Shown: positions 42,922 to 53,137 of the stretch, piece after piece
Layout of the letters: every line of letters begins with the position of its first letter
How positions within the stretch are numbered: the stretch's first letter is position 1
Assembly: GCF_003967275.1 (NCBI RefSeq)
Contig: NZ_AP018721.1
Coordinates: 1,426,001 to 1,490,000 of the forward strand
Source of the DNA: Sulfuritortus calidifontis
GTDB taxonomy: Bacteria; Pseudomonadota; Gammaproteobacteria; Burkholderiales; Thiobacillaceae
DNA: 64,000 nucleotides
Reading direction: 5' to 3'
The notes under the pieces: generated by a model
The model's input: the letters and a program-made list of their open reading frames with translations, nothing else
Told to the model about the DNA's origin: nothing
The model's database searches: none
Translations under genes and position numbers: made by a program

Positions 42922-44093
42922 AGCCGGTCCAAGCCCCGGGCGAGGTCGGCCTTGAGATCGCTCACCGCCTCCAGGCCGACCGCGATGCGGATCAGACCCT
43001 CGCCGATGCCGGCCGCGGCCCGCTGCTCCGGGGTCATCCGGCTGTGGGTGGTGCTGGCCGGGTGGGTGATGGTGGTCTTGGCGTCGCCCAGGTTGGCCGT
43101 GATCGACAGCAGCCGGGTCGAGTCGATCACCTGCCAGGCGGCGTCCTTGCCGCCGACCACCTCGAAGGCGACGATGCCGCCGCCGGTTTTCTGCTGTTTC
43201 ATCGCCAATGCATGCTGCGGGTGCGAGGGCAGCCCCGGATAGAGCACGCGGGTGACCTTGGGGTGGGTCTCCAGCCAGGTCGCCAGTTCCAGGGCATGGC
43301 GCGAATGCGCCTCCATGCGCAGGCTCAGGGTCTCCAGGCCCTTGAGCAGCACCCAGGCATTGAAGGCGGACAGGGTGGGCCCGGCGGTGCGCAGGAAGGT
43401 GTAGACCCCTTCCATCAGCTCCTTCTTGCCCAGCACCGCCCCGCCCAGCACCCGGCCCTGGCCGTCGAGATACTTGGTGGCCGAATGGATGATGATGTCG
43501 GCACCCAGCTTCAGGGGCTGCTGCAGGGCCGGCGAGCAGAAGCAGTTGTCCACCGCCAGCCAGGCGCCGGACTCGTGGGCGATCTTGGCCAGGGCGGCGA
43601 TGTCGCTCACCTCGGTCAGCGGGTTGGACGGCGACTCGACGAAGAACAGCCGGGTGTTGGGCTTGACCGCGCGCCGCCATTCCTCGGGGTCGGTCGGCGA
43701 GACATAGGTGGTCTCGATGCCGAAGCGGCCGAGGATGTTGGAGAACAGCTGCACGGTGGAGCCGAAGATGGAACGCGAGGCGACGATGTGCTCGCCCGCC
43801 TTCATCAGGCCCATGACGCTGCCGAGGATGGCGGCCATGCCGGAGGCGAAGGCGACGCAGCGCTCGGCGCCTTCGAGCGCGGCCAGACGCTGCTCGAACA
43901 TGGTGACCGTGGGGTTGGTGAAGCGGGCGTAGATGTTGCCCGGCTCGGCCCCGGAGAAGCGCGCCGCGGCCTGGGCCGCGCTGTCGAACACGAAGCTGGA
44001 GGTCAGGAACATCGCCTCGGAGTGCTCGTGGAACTGGCTGCGCGCAATGCCGGCCCGCACGGCCAGCGTCTCGAGTTCGTATTCTTCAGTCAT
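42918..44093 (-). CDS. metZ: O-succinylhomoserine sulfhydrylase
   Basis: The start is the ATG at 44093 (MTEEYELETLAVRAGIARSQ), giving 391 residues; an ATG 18 bases earlier is possible. It is a PLP enzyme of the Cys/Met metabolism family. The PLP lysine is in IIIHSATKYLDGQGRVLGG, and the N-terminal YARFTNPTVTMFEQRLAALE is typical of MetZ. It makes homocysteine directly from O-succinylhomoserine and sulfide. The identification against cystathionine gamma-synthase rests on family feel and the SAM-type leader. It is separated from purF by that leader. Confidence 0.88.
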   Translation of the reverse strand: MTEEYELETLAVRAGIARSQFHEHSEAMFLTSSFVFDSAAQAAARFSGAEPGNIYARFTNPTVTMFEQRLAALEGAERCVAFASGMAAILGSVMGLMKAGEHIVASRSIFGSTVQLFSNILGRFGIETTYVSPTDPEEWRRAVKPNTRLFFVESPSNPLTEVSDIAALAKIAHESGAWLAVDNCFCSPALQQPLKLGADIIIHSATKYLDGQGRVLGGAVLGKKELMEGVYTFLRTAGPTLSAFNAWVLLKGLETLSLRMEAHSRHALELATWLETHPKVTRVLYPGLPSHPQHALAMKQQKTGGGIVAFEVVGGKDAAWQVIDSTRLLSITANLGDAKTTITHPASTTHSRMTPEQRAAAGIGEGLIRIAVGLEAVSDLKADLARGLDRL

Positions 44094-44103
44094 GGCATTC
44101 CCC

Positions 44104-44149
44104 AAAAACAAAAAACCCGTTTTGCGCTTGCGCTGCCAAAACGGGTTTT
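44104..44149 (-). terminator. Intrinsic terminator in the metZ leader
   Basis: Perfect 13-bp stem AAAACCCGTTTTG/CAAAACGGGTTTT (44112-44124 and 44137-44149) with a 12-base loop. On the minus strand it is followed by TTTTTTGTTTTT. It lies 11 bases before the metZ ATG and directly after the riboswitch aptamer, so it is probably the expression platform. Confidence 0.85.
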
Positions 44150-44207
44150 CCCACGCTTTAGCGGTATTTGTAACGCGCCCGCAAGCTGTTGCTCAAATCG
44201 GCGCCAG
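44150..44207 (-). promoter_or_regulatory. SAM-II (SAM-alpha) riboswitch upstream of metZ
   Basis: Read on the minus strand from 44207, the sequence has the SAM-II layout. Stem P1 is GCGCC/GGCGC (44204-44200, 44179-44175). The loop begins with the conserved GAUUUGA and contains GCUUGC, then ACAAAUACC, then GCUAAAGC. This fits the H-type pseudoknot of the metX SAM-II aptamer (GAUUU, UUGCAAG, UAAAU, GCUAAA). It would bind S-adenosylmethionine and lower metZ expression. Confidence 0.8.
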
Positions 44208-44243
44208 TTGAAAGCTACTCCGGCCCTGCCGGCGTGTCAACGT

Positions 44244-45761
44244 TCACGCGGCATTCAGGTTCAGGTGCATCTGCCGGGTAGGCGGTGCGGCCACCACCGG
44301 CGTCACCCCGCTGCGCTGGGCCTCCAGCCGCGCCAGATAGTCCTCGGTGATGTCGCCGGTGACGTAGTTGCCGTCGAAGCAGGAGGCATCGAACTGCTTG
44401 ATCTTCGGGTTGAGCTGCTGCACGGCGGCGATCAAATCGGGCAGATCCTGATAGATCACGGCATCGGCTCCGATCTCGCGCGCGATCTCCTCGTCGCTGC
44501 GGCCGGTGGCGAGCAGCTCCGCCCGGGTCGGCATGTCGATGCCATAGACGTTGGGGAAGCGCACCGGCGGGCTGGCCGAGGCGAAATAGACCGCGCGGGC
44601 GCCGGCATCGCGTGCCATCTGGATGATCTCGCGGCTGGTGGTGCCGCGCACGATGGAGTCATCGACCAACAGCACGTTCTTGCCCTTGAACTCCATGGCC
44701 ATGGCGTTGAGCTTCTGGCGCACCGATTTCTTGCGCACGCTCTGACCTGGCATGATGAAGGTGCGACCGATGTAACGGTTCTTGATGAAGCCTTCGCGGT
44801 AATCGATGCCCAGGCGATTGGCCAGCTGCAGGGCGCTGGGCCGGCTGGTGTCGGGGATGGGGATGACCACGTCGATGTCCAGGTGGCTGAACTGGCGCTT
44901 GATCTTCTCGGCCAGGCGCTCGCCCATGCGCAGCCGGCTCTCGTAGACCGAGATGCCGTCGATTACCGAATCGGGCCGGGCGAAATAGACGTATTCGAAG
45001 ATGCAGGGCGTGAAATGCGGTTGCTCGATGCACTTGCACTGGCTGAACTGGCCATCGAGCGTGATCAGGATAGCCTCGCCCGGCTCGACGTCACGCACCG
45101 TGCTGAAGCCCAGGGCATCGAGGGCGACGCTCTCGGAGGCGACCAACCACTCGGTGCCGGCCTCGCTCTCCTGCTTGCCGAAGACCAGCGGCCGGATGCC
45201 GTTGGGGTCGCGGAAGGCCAGCAAGCCGAAGCCGGCGATCATGGCGACCACCGCATAGGCGCCCTTGCAGCGGCGGTGCACGCCGGACACCGCCTGGAAC
45301 ACCGCCTCGGCGGTAATGCGGTGATCCTTCACCGCGGCGTTCAGCTCATGGGCCAGGACGTTGAGCAGCACCTCGGAGTCGGAGCCGGTGTTGACGTGGC
45401 GCAGGTCCTGGCGGAACAGCTCCTCCTGCAGCTGCTCGGTATTGGTCAGGTTGCCGTTGTGGCCGAGCACGATGCCGAACGGCGAGTTGACGTAGAACGG
45501 CTGCGATTCGGCCGAGCTGTCGGCGCTGCCTGCGGTCGGGTAGCGGACGTGGGCGATGCCGGCATTGCCCATGAGGTTGCGCATGTCGCGGGTGCGGAAG
45601 ACGTCGCGCACCATGCCGCTGTTCTTGTGCATGTGGAACATGCTGCCGTCGACGGTGACGATGCCCGCCGCATCCTGGCCGCGATGCTGGAGCAGCTGCA
45701 GACCGTCGTACAACAACTGGTTCACGGGCTGGTGGGAAACGACCCCGAGGATCCCGCACAT
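44244..45761 (-). CDS. purF: Amidophosphoribosyltransferase
   Basis: A 505-residue enzyme. The N-terminal nucleophile is Cys1, exposed after Met removal ([20 protein letters not shown]). The glutaminase part has [17 protein letters not shown] and [10 protein letters not shown]. The phosphoribosyltransferase part has [17 protein letters not shown]. It makes phosphoribosylamine from PRPP and glutamine, the first step of purine synthesis. It follows cvpA by nine bases, as in many proteobacteria. Confidence 0.97.
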   Translation of the reverse strand: MCGILGVVSHQPVNQLLYDGLQLLQHRGQDAAGIVTVDGSMFHMHKNSGMVRDVFRTRDMRNLMGNAGIAHVRYPTAGSADSSAESQPFYVNSPFGIVLGHNGNLTNTEQLQEELFRQDLRHVNTGSDSEVLLNVLAHELNAAVKDHRITAEAVFQAVSGVHRRCKGAYAVVAMIAGFGLLAFRDPNGIRPLVFGKQESEAGTEWLVASESVALDALGFSTVRDVEPGEAILITLDGQFSQCKCIEQPHFTPCIFEYVYFARPDSVIDGISVYESRLRMGERLAEKIKRQFSHLDIDVVIPIPDTSRPSALQLANRLGIDYREGFIKNRYIGRTFIMPGQSVRKKSVRQKLNAMAMEFKGKNVLLVDDSIVRGTTSREIIQMARDAGARAVYFASASPPVRFPNVYGIDMPTRAELLATGRSDEEIAREIGADAVIYQDLPDLIAAVQQLNPKIKQFDASCFDGNYVTGDITEDYLARLEAQRSGVTPVVAAPPTRQMHLNLNAA

Positions 45762-45770
45762 GGCAAACTC

Positions 45771-46259
45771 CTAGTGGAACTGAATCAGCGCCGCCAAATC
45801 CTGCGGCAAGCAAGGTTTCAAATACAACACGGCCGACTCCAGCCAGGTGTGGCTCCAGGAGCCCTGCCAGGCCTGGGTCTTGGGCAAGGCGCTCAGGCCC
45901 ACCACCACGGTGAGCAGCAGCAGCACCAGCAGCGCCCGGGCCAGGCCAAAGACCACGCCGACCGCCTTGTCGTAGGCGCCGAGGCCGGCCAGGTTGACCA
46001 TGCCGCGCAGCAGCATCGAGGCCAGGCTGACCGCCAGCAGCACCGCCACGAATATCAGCACCAGGGCCGCGGCATAGCGCAGGCTGGCGCTCTCGATGCC
46101 AGGCAACACGGCGCCGACCTCGGGCGCGAAGGTCCGCGCGCCATAGAAGGCGAGCAACCAGCCCGCCAGCGACATCGCCTCGCGGACGAAGCCGCGCATC
46201 AGCCCCAGCACGCAGGACAAGGCGACGATCGCCAGCGCGATCAGATCGATCACCGTCAT
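45771..46259 (-). CDS. cvpA: CvpA family membrane protein
   Basis: A 162-residue inner membrane protein with four hydrophobic segments (LIALAIVALSCVLGLMRGFV, AAALVLIFVAVLLAVSLAS, VVFGLARALLVLLLLTVVVG). CvpA is linked to colicin V production and envelope stress, but its biochemical role is not settled. Its place directly before purF is conserved. It overlaps the SPOR gene by four bases. Confidence 0.93.
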   Translation of the reverse strand: MTVIDLIALAIVALSCVLGLMRGFVREAMSLAGWLLAFYGARTFAPEVGAVLPGIESASLRYAAALVLIFVAVLLAVSLASMLLRGMVNLAGLGAYDKAVGVVFGLARALLVLLLLTVVVGLSALPKTQAWQGSWSHTWLESAVLYLKPCLPQDLAALIQFH

Positions 46260-46897
46260 GGTGCGATCAGGACGGGGGTGAAGCCTTTCGCCTTCAGTTT
46301 AGCCTGTACCTCTTGCGCCTGCTGCTTGTCGGCATAGGGCCCCAGCCGGACCCGGCTCTGGCCGGAAACGCTCACGATCTTCGCCTTGAACCCGGCCTTG
46401 CCGAGTTTCTCGACCACCTGCTTGGCATTCTGTTCGCTGCTGAAGACGCCGACCTGGACGAAATAGCCCGGCTTGGCGGCCTCTTTCTTGGTTTCTTCCT
46501 TCATGGCCGGCTTCTCTGCCGCCGGCTTGGTCTCGGTCTTGGCCGGCTCGGGCTTCGCGGATGCGGTCTTGGCGGATTCAGTCTTGGCCGGTTCCGCCTT
46601 GGCCGCGGCCTGCGGCTCGGGTGCCGGTTTCTGTTCCGCAACGGGCGCGGGCTGCGGCGCTACGACGGCGTCTGGCGCGGTGCTTTCCACGGCAGGCGGC
46701 GCCACCGGCGTCTGGAACGGCGTGTCCTGACCGGGGATGCGGATGTCGACATCGTTGCCGAGCGGCTTGGGCTCGGGCTCGAACAGCATGGGCAGGACCA
46801 CGATGGTGATCAGGGCCAGGGCGACGGCCCCGATGAGGCGACGCCGGGCACGACGGCGGAGATCGAGTTCTTCGGGGGACGGGGGACTGGAACTCAT
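46256..46897 (-). CDS. dedD: SPOR-domain protein (DedD-like)
   Basis: A 213-residue protein. A charged start (LDLRRRARRRLIG) leads into one membrane helix (AVALALITIVVLPML). A long Ala/Lys/Pro/Glu-rich linker follows (about 65-145, repeated KTE/KPE/AKTE units). The C-terminal SPOR domain (about 146-213) contains GYFVQVGVFSSEQNAKQVVE and VRLGPYADKQQAQEVQAKL. SPOR domains bind denuded glycan at the division septum. It overlaps folC by one base and cvpA by four. The gene symbol is by position and architecture. Confidence 0.9.
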   Translation of the reverse strand: MSSSPPSPEELDLRRRARRRLIGAVALALITIVVLPMLFEPEPKPLGNDVDIRIPGQDTPFQTPVAPPAVESTAPDAVVAPQPAPVAEQKPAPEPQAAAKAEPAKTESAKTASAKPEPAKTETKPAAEKPAMKEETKKEAAKPGYFVQVGVFSSEQNAKQVVEKLGKAGFKAKIVSVSGQSRVRLGPYADKQQAQEVQAKLKAKGFTPVLIAP

Positions 46898-48162
46898 CAG
46901 CGCAAATCCTCGGGCAGGGACATGATCTCGGCAACGGTATAAAAGGAACCGAAGGCCGCAATTGTATCAGCCGGCCCTGCCGCTTCACAGGCGGCCCGCC
47001 AGGCCGCGGCGAGATCGGCGTGCTGCGTGTAGGCTAGCCCTGCCGCCTGCAACACGCGGCCCAGGGTCTCGGCATCGGCGCCGCGTGGCACGGCCAAGCC
47101 GGCGATGTGCCAGTGCCCGATCACGTCCCGCAATTCGGCCACAACGGCGGCGATGTCCTTGTCGCCGAGCATGGCGAACACGGCATGCACCGTGCCCACA
47201 TCGGGCAGATGCCTCAGGTTCTCGGCCAGGCTGCGGGCGGACTGGCGATTGTGGGCGACATCGAGGATGCGGCGCGGTCGTTCACCAATCTGCTGGAAGC
47301 GGCCTGGCTGCCTGGCCTCGGCCAGGCCCTGGCGCATGGCCGCGCTGCCGACCGGCAGGCGAGCGCGCAGGCAGTCGAGGGCGGCGACGGCGGCGGCGGC
47401 ATTGTCGAACTGGTGCCGCCCCGCCATGGCCGGCCGCGGCAGTTCGGCATAGGCGGTCTCGCCGACCTGGCAGCGCCAGTGCGCCCCGCCCTGCTCGTGG
47501 CGAATCTCCCGGCCCAGGCGCAGCAGAGGTGTACCCAGCCGGGCGGCATGGTCAAGTAGGCTGCGCGGGGGGTTCGGGTCGCCGCAAACGGCGGGCCGGC
47601 CGGGGCGAAAGATGCCGGCCTTCTCGAAGCCGATGCTCTCGCGGTCGGGGCCCAGGTAATCCTGGTGGTCGAGGTCGATGGCGGTGACCACGGCACAGTC
47701 CGCATCCCACAGGTTCACGGCATCGAGCCGGCCGCCCAGGCCCACCTCCAGCACCATGACGTCGACGTCCTGCCGCTGGAATAGCCATACCGCCGCCAGG
47801 GTGCCCTGCTCGAAATAGGTGAGCGAGGTCCCTCCCCTCGCCTGCTCGACGGCGTCGAAGGCGGCGACGAGGTCGGCGTCGCTCGCCTCCCGGCGGCCGA
47901 TGCGCACGCGCTCGTTGTAGCGCAAGAGATGCGGCGAGGTGTAGCAGCCGACCTGGTAGCCGGCGGCGCTGAGCATGGCCTCGAGATAGGCGCAGACCGA
48001 GCCCTTGCCGTTGGTGCCGGCCACGGTGATCACCGAACAGGCGGGCTGCAGGCCCAGGCGGTCCTTGACCGCGCGCACGCGGTCAAGCCCGAGATCGATG
48101 GCTTTGGGATGCCGCGTCTCGAGCAGCGCCAGCCACTCGAAAAGCGTATGGGGCGGGCTCAA
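46897..48162 (-). CDS. folC: Bifunctional folylpolyglutamate/dihydrofolate synthase
   Basis: A 421-residue Mur-ligase-type enzyme. The P-loop is VAGTNGKGSVCAYLEAML and the metal-binding segments are LEVGLGGRLDAVN and TAIDLDHQDYLG. The C-terminal domain has ILDVAHNRQSARSLAENL. It adds glutamate to folate and makes dihydrofolate. It follows accD by 13 bases, the usual accD-folC pair. Confidence 0.95.
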   Translation of the reverse strand: MSPPHTLFEWLALLETRHPKAIDLGLDRVRAVKDRLGLQPACSVITVAGTNGKGSVCAYLEAMLSAAGYQVGCYTSPHLLRYNERVRIGRREASDADLVAAFDAVEQARGGTSLTYFEQGTLAAVWLFQRQDVDVMVLEVGLGGRLDAVNLWDADCAVVTAIDLDHQDYLGPDRESIGFEKAGIFRPGRPAVCGDPNPPRSLLDHAARLGTPLLRLGREIRHEQGGAHWRCQVGETAYAELPRPAMAGRHQFDNAAAAVAALDCLRARLPVGSAAMRQGLAEARQPGRFQQIGERPRRILDVAHNRQSARSLAENLRHLPDVGTVHAVFAMLGDKDIAAVVAELRDVIGHWHIAGLAVPRGADAETLGRVLQAAGLAYTQHADLAAAWRAACEAAGPADTIAAFGSFYTVAEIMSLPEDLR

Positions 48163-48175
48163 AGACGGCGGAGGA

Positions 48176-49042
48176 TCAGTTCTTCGGCGCCGGTTTGCGC
48201 ATCATCGCCGTGCACAGCCTGGCGATGTTCTGGCGCAGTTCACGCCGGTCCGAGATGAGGTCGATGGCGCCGTGTTCGAGCAGGAATTCCGCGCGCTGGA
48301 AGCCTTCCGGCAGTTTCTCGCGCACGGTCTGCTCGATCACCCGGGGGCCGGCGAAACCGATCAGGGCATTGGGCTCGGCGATGATGACATCGCCCAGGGT
48401 GGCGAAGCTGGCCGAGACGCCGCCCATGGTCGGGTCGGTCAGCACCGAGATGAACGGCAGGCGGTGCGCGGCCAGCTGGGTCAGCGCGGCGCTGGTCTTG
48501 GCCATCTGCATCAGGGAGAGCAGACCCTCCTGCATGCGGGCGCCACCGCTGGCGGAGAAGCAGACGAAGGGCTTCTTGCCCTTGATCGCCGCCTCGACCC
48601 CACGCACGAAGCGCTCGCCCACCACCGAGCCCATGGAACCGCCCATGAAGCGGAACTCGAAGGCGGCGGCGACCATGGGCACCCCCTCGACCTTGCCTTC
48701 CATCACCACCAGGGCATCGGTCTCCTTGGTCTCCTTGGTCGCATCTTCCAGACGGTCGGCGTACTTCTTGCTGTCCTTGAACTTCAGGGTATCGACCGGC
48801 AGCACGTTGCCGGCGATCTCGCTGCCGGTGTCCTCGTCGAAGAACAGGCCCAGGCGCTGGCGGGCGCCGATCCGGTTGTGGTGGTTGCACTTGGGGCAGA
48901 CCTGCATGTTGTTGTCGAGATCGGCCGTGTACAACACCGCCTCGCAACTCGGGCACTTGCTCCACAGGCCCTCGGGCATGGTCTTGCGCGATTCGGCGCG
49001 GCGCTTGATCTTGGGCGGGATAATCTTCTGGAACCAGCTCAT
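48176..49042 (-). CDS. accD: Acetyl-CoA carboxylase carboxyltransferase subunit beta
   Basis: A 288-residue protein. The N-terminal zinc ribbon has four cysteines in [12 protein letters not shown] and [10 protein letters not shown]. The carboxyltransferase core has [38 protein letters not shown] and [20 protein letters not shown]. With AccA it transfers carboxyl from biotin to acetyl-CoA, giving malonyl-CoA for fatty acids. It lies 18 bases after trpA. Confidence 0.97.
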   Translation of the reverse strand: MSWFQKIIPPKIKRRAESRKTMPEGLWSKCPSCEAVLYTADLDNNMQVCPKCNHHNRIGARQRLGLFFDEDTGSEIAGNVLPVDTLKFKDSKKYADRLEDATKETKETDALVVMEGKVEGVPMVAAAFEFRFMGGSMGSVVGERFVRGVEAAIKGKKPFVCFSASGGARMQEGLLSLMQMAKTSAALTQLAAHRLPFISVLTDPTMGGVSASFATLGDVIIAEPNALIGFAGPRVIEQTVREKLPEGFQRAEFLLEHGAIDLISDRRELRQNIARLCTAMMRKPAPKN

Positions 49043-49060
49043 GGGGTCACCTCGGGTGGG

Positions 49061-49857
49061 TTATTTCTTGTCCAGCGCGGCGCGCACGCCGGCGACGAAT
49101 TGCTTGACGTTGTCGACCACGCGCTCGCGCGGCGACTGTTCGATCTCCTGCACGATGCGGCTGCCGATCACCACGGCATCGGCCAGGTCGGCCACGCGGC
49201 GCGCGGTCTCGGCATCGCGGATGCCGAAGCCGACGCCGATGGGCAGGGCGATGTGCTTTTTCAAGGCCGGCAGCTTCTGCCCGACCGCGGACAGATCGAG
49301 ATTGCCGGCGCCGGTCACGCCCTTGAGCGAGACGTAATAGACATAGCCGCGGGCGAGCTTGGCCACCTCGGCGATGCGCTCATCGACCGTGGTCGGCGCC
49401 AGCAGGAAGATCGGATCGAGCCCGTGCTTCTCCAGGTGGCCGAAGGCCTCGTGGCTCTCCTCCGGCGGGAAGTCCACGGTCAGCACGCCATCGACGCCGG
49501 CCTCGGCGGCACGCTGGGCGAACAGCTCCCAGCCCATGGCCTCGATCGGGTTGCCATAGCCCATCAGCACCACGGGAGTGTCGGCATCCCGCTTGCGGAA
49601 CTCGGCCACCATGGTCAGCACGGCGCGCAGGGTCACGCCGTTTTTCAGGGCCCGCTCGGAGGCGCGCTGGATGGTCGGGCCGTCCGCCATCGGGTCGGAG
49701 AACGGTACGCCCAGCTCCAGCACGTCGGCCCCGGCCTCGACCAGGGCATGCAACAAGGGCACGGTCAGCTCCGGGCTGGGGTCGCCGGCGGTGATGAAGG
49801 GGATCAGCGCCTTGCGCTGCTGGCCCTTGAGCTTGTCGAAAACGGCCTTGATGCGGC

Positions 49858-49861
<4 letters not shown>
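49061..49861 (-). CDS. trpA: Tryptophan synthase alpha chain
   Basis: The start is the ATG at 49861 ([20 protein letters not shown]), giving 266 residues. It is a (beta/alpha)8 barrel. The catalytic residues are Glu in [20 protein letters not shown] and Asp in [13 protein letters not shown], and the phosphate-binding part is [12 protein letters not shown]. It cleaves indole-3-glycerol phosphate and channels indole to TrpB. It overlaps trpB by four bases. Confidence 0.97.
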
Positions 49862-51034
<1,173 letters not shown>

Positions 51035-51054
<20 letters not shown>

Positions 51055-51691
51055 CGACTCGTTTGACCTCGTTAACGAATGCCGCGATCCGCGCCGCATC
51101 CTTTATGCCCTTCAGGGTATCAATACCTTTGCCGGCCTCGACCCCGCTCGACACATCCACCGCCCAGGGCCGCACGGCGCGGACGGCCTCGGCCACGTTG
51201 GCCGGCTCCAGCCCGCCGGCCAGGACCACCGGCTTGGGCAACTCTTTCGGGATCAGTCCCCAGTCGAACCGCCGGCCGGTGCCGCCCGCCTCGCCCTCGA
51301 CGAAGGCATCGAGCAAAAGCCCGCGGGCCTGGGCAAATCGGGCCGCGTATTGTAGCAAATCCAGCCCCGGCCTCACCCGCACGGCCTTGAGGTAAGGCCG
51401 GTTGAAGCCGCGGCAGAACTCGGGGGATTCGTCGCCATGAAATTGCAGCAGATCGGGCTGCACGGCCTGGATCGCCGCCTCGACCTCGGCCGCCGTCGGA
51501 TCGACGAACAGGGCCACGGTGGTGACGAAGGGCGGCAAGGCGTCGGCGATGGCCCGCGCCCGGGCGAAGGCGACATTGCGCGGACTCTTGCCGTAGAAGA
51601 CCAGGCCGATGGCATCGGCCCCCGCTTGCGCGGCGGCCAGGCCGTCCTCGATGCGGGTGATGCCGCAGATTTTGATGCGGGTGTGACCCAT
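51035..51691 (-). CDS. trpF: Phosphoribosylanthranilate isomerase
   Basis: A 218-residue (beta/alpha)8 barrel. The catalytic Cys is in [17 protein letters not shown] and the catalytic Asp in [34 protein letters not shown] is the conserved middle. It performs the third committed step of tryptophan synthesis. trpE, trpG, trpD and trpC are not in the window, so the pathway is split, as is common in betaproteobacteria. Confidence 0.96.
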
Positions 51692-51706
51692 GGGGAAAAG
51701 CCAGAC

Positions 51707-52525
51707 TCAGAAAGACGGCATGATGCCAGCCGCGCCGGCAAATGCCCAGCCGGAGCGATCGACCGTGGCCGGCAGGCCCCACTTCGGGTCGTAGCGCACT
51801 GCACTCAGGTATAGGCCGTCGGCCGCGAAGGTGGCCGCGGCCTGGCTGCGGTCGCGCGATTCGAGCACTTCCTTGACCCATGCTGGCGAGCGCCGGCCGA
51901 GGCCGACCCAGACCAGGGCGCCGACCATGTTGCGCACCTGATGATGCAAGAAGGCATTGGCCCTGAATTCCAGGACGAAGAAATCGCCATGGCGAACGAC
52001 GTTCAGCTCGCGCAGCTGGCGCACCGGCGACTTGGCCTGGCACTCGGCGGCGCGGAAGGCGGAAAAGTCATGTTCGCCCAATAGATGCGCGGCCGCCTCG
52101 ACCATATTCGCCTGGTCGAGCGGCGCATGCACCCAACCCACCTTGCCGGCCAGCAAGGCCGGCCGCACCGGGTGATTGAGCAGGACATAGCGATAGGCCC
52201 GTTCCAGGGCGGCATAGCGGGCGTTGAATTCCTCCGACACCTGCTTAGCCCAGACCACGGCGACGCCCGGCGGCAGCAGGGCGTTGGTGCCGCGCAGCCA
52301 GGCGCTCTCGGGTCGGTCGTTGACCGCATCGAAGTGGACCACCTGGTTGAGCGCATGGACGCCGGCATCGGTGCGGCCGGCGACAATGGTCGAAACCGGC
52401 GCGCCGTGCACTTCGGCCAGCGCCGCCTCCAACGCGTCCTGCACCGCGCAGCCACCGGGCTGGGTCTGCCAGCCGCAGAACAGGCGACCGTCGTATTCGA
52501 GACCGAGGGCTATGCGGCCAGCCAT
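51707..52525 (-). CDS. truA: tRNA pseudouridine(38-40) synthase
   Basis: A 272-residue enzyme. The catalytic aspartate is in [19 protein letters not shown], the conserved RYRYVLLN appears as RAYRYVLLN, and the C-terminal [20 protein letters not shown] is typical of TruA. It isomerises uridine in the tRNA anticodon stem-loop. It overlaps the membrane protein gene upstream by 16 bases and precedes trpF by 15, the same place as in related genomes. Confidence 0.96.
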   Translation of the reverse strand: MAGRIALGLEYDGRLFCGWQTQPGGCAVQDALEAALAEVHGAPVSTIVAGRTDAGVHALNQVVHFDAVNDRPESAWLRGTNALLPPGVAVVWAKQVSEEFNARYAALERAYRYVLLNHPVRPALLAGKVGWVHAPLDQANMVEAAAHLLGEHDFSAFRAAECQAKSPVRQLRELNVVRHGDFFVLEFRANAFLHHQVRNMVGALVWVGLGRRSPAWVKEVLESRDRSQAAATFAADGLYLSAVRYDPKWGLPATVDRSGWAFAGAAGIMPSF

Positions 52526-53118
52526 AGCGACCCCAAGACCAGCACGGCCAGCGACAGGATCAGGCCATCGGCCAGACGCCAGGCCGGCAGGCTGAGCGTC
52601 AGCCTGTCCGGCAGGTTTAGGGCCATCGCCTCGGCATCGGCGCCGGCATCGACCAAGGGGCGTCGGCGCCTGGGCACGGGGTTGCCCAGGGCATGCAAGG
52701 TCAAGCCCAAGCGCAATGCGATGCGTTCCGCCGGCAGGCCGAGGGCGCGCAGGGGCCAGAGCAAACTGGCGATGCCCGCCAGCAGCGCGTCGGCCGGCAG
52801 GCGCAGGATCAGGAGGTCGATCAAGAGCAGCATCGCCGCCAGCCGCCAGGCCTGGATCAGACCGGCGATCACCCCTTCCCGGCTCGGACTATAGGTCAGG
52901 CCTTCGATCAGCGGCGCCCCCGGCAGTTGCCAGGCATAGACCAGGACCATGCCGAGCAGCAGCCAGCGGCTGCGTTGCAGCAATTGCAGCAGGCGCGCAA
53001 AGTCGGAGAACGACAAGGTGACCAGCAGCAGGCTGATGAGGCCCAGGTAGAAAAAACTCAGCCCCGGCAGGGCCAGGGCTGAGAGGATGGCGAGGAGGAT
53101 GCGTGCGCCGGGATGCAT
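52510..53118 (-). CDS. CbiQ/EcfT-like membrane protein
   Basis: The start is placed at the ATG at 53118 ([20 protein letters not shown]), giving 202 residues. About five hydrophobic segments are visible (for example [18 protein letters not shown] and [20 protein letters not shown]), and the sequence is reminiscent of the transmembrane T component of ECF transporters (CbiQ). No ATPase or S component is adjacent. The transport role is therefore uncertain. It lies between fimV and truA with tight spacing. Confidence 0.65.
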   Translation of the reverse strand: MHPGARILLAILSALALPGLSFFYLGLISLLLVTLSFSDFARLLQLLQRSRWLLLGMVLVYAWQLPGAPLIEGLTYSPSREGVIAGLIQAWRLAAMLLLIDLLILRLPADALLAGIASLLWPLRALGLPAERIALRLGLTLHALGNPVPRRRRPLVDAGADAEAMALNLPDRLTLSLPAWRLADGLILSLAVLVLGSLWLAA

Positions 53119-53137
53119 GCGCTTCAGCTCATGGCGC

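Noticed and set aside
43044-46337. A plus-strand open frame of 1097 codons opposite metZ, purF and cvpA
   Set aside because: It is antisense to recognisable genes and runs through the riboswitch. Its His/Gln/Gly/Ala-rich composition is the usual shadow in GC-rich DNA.
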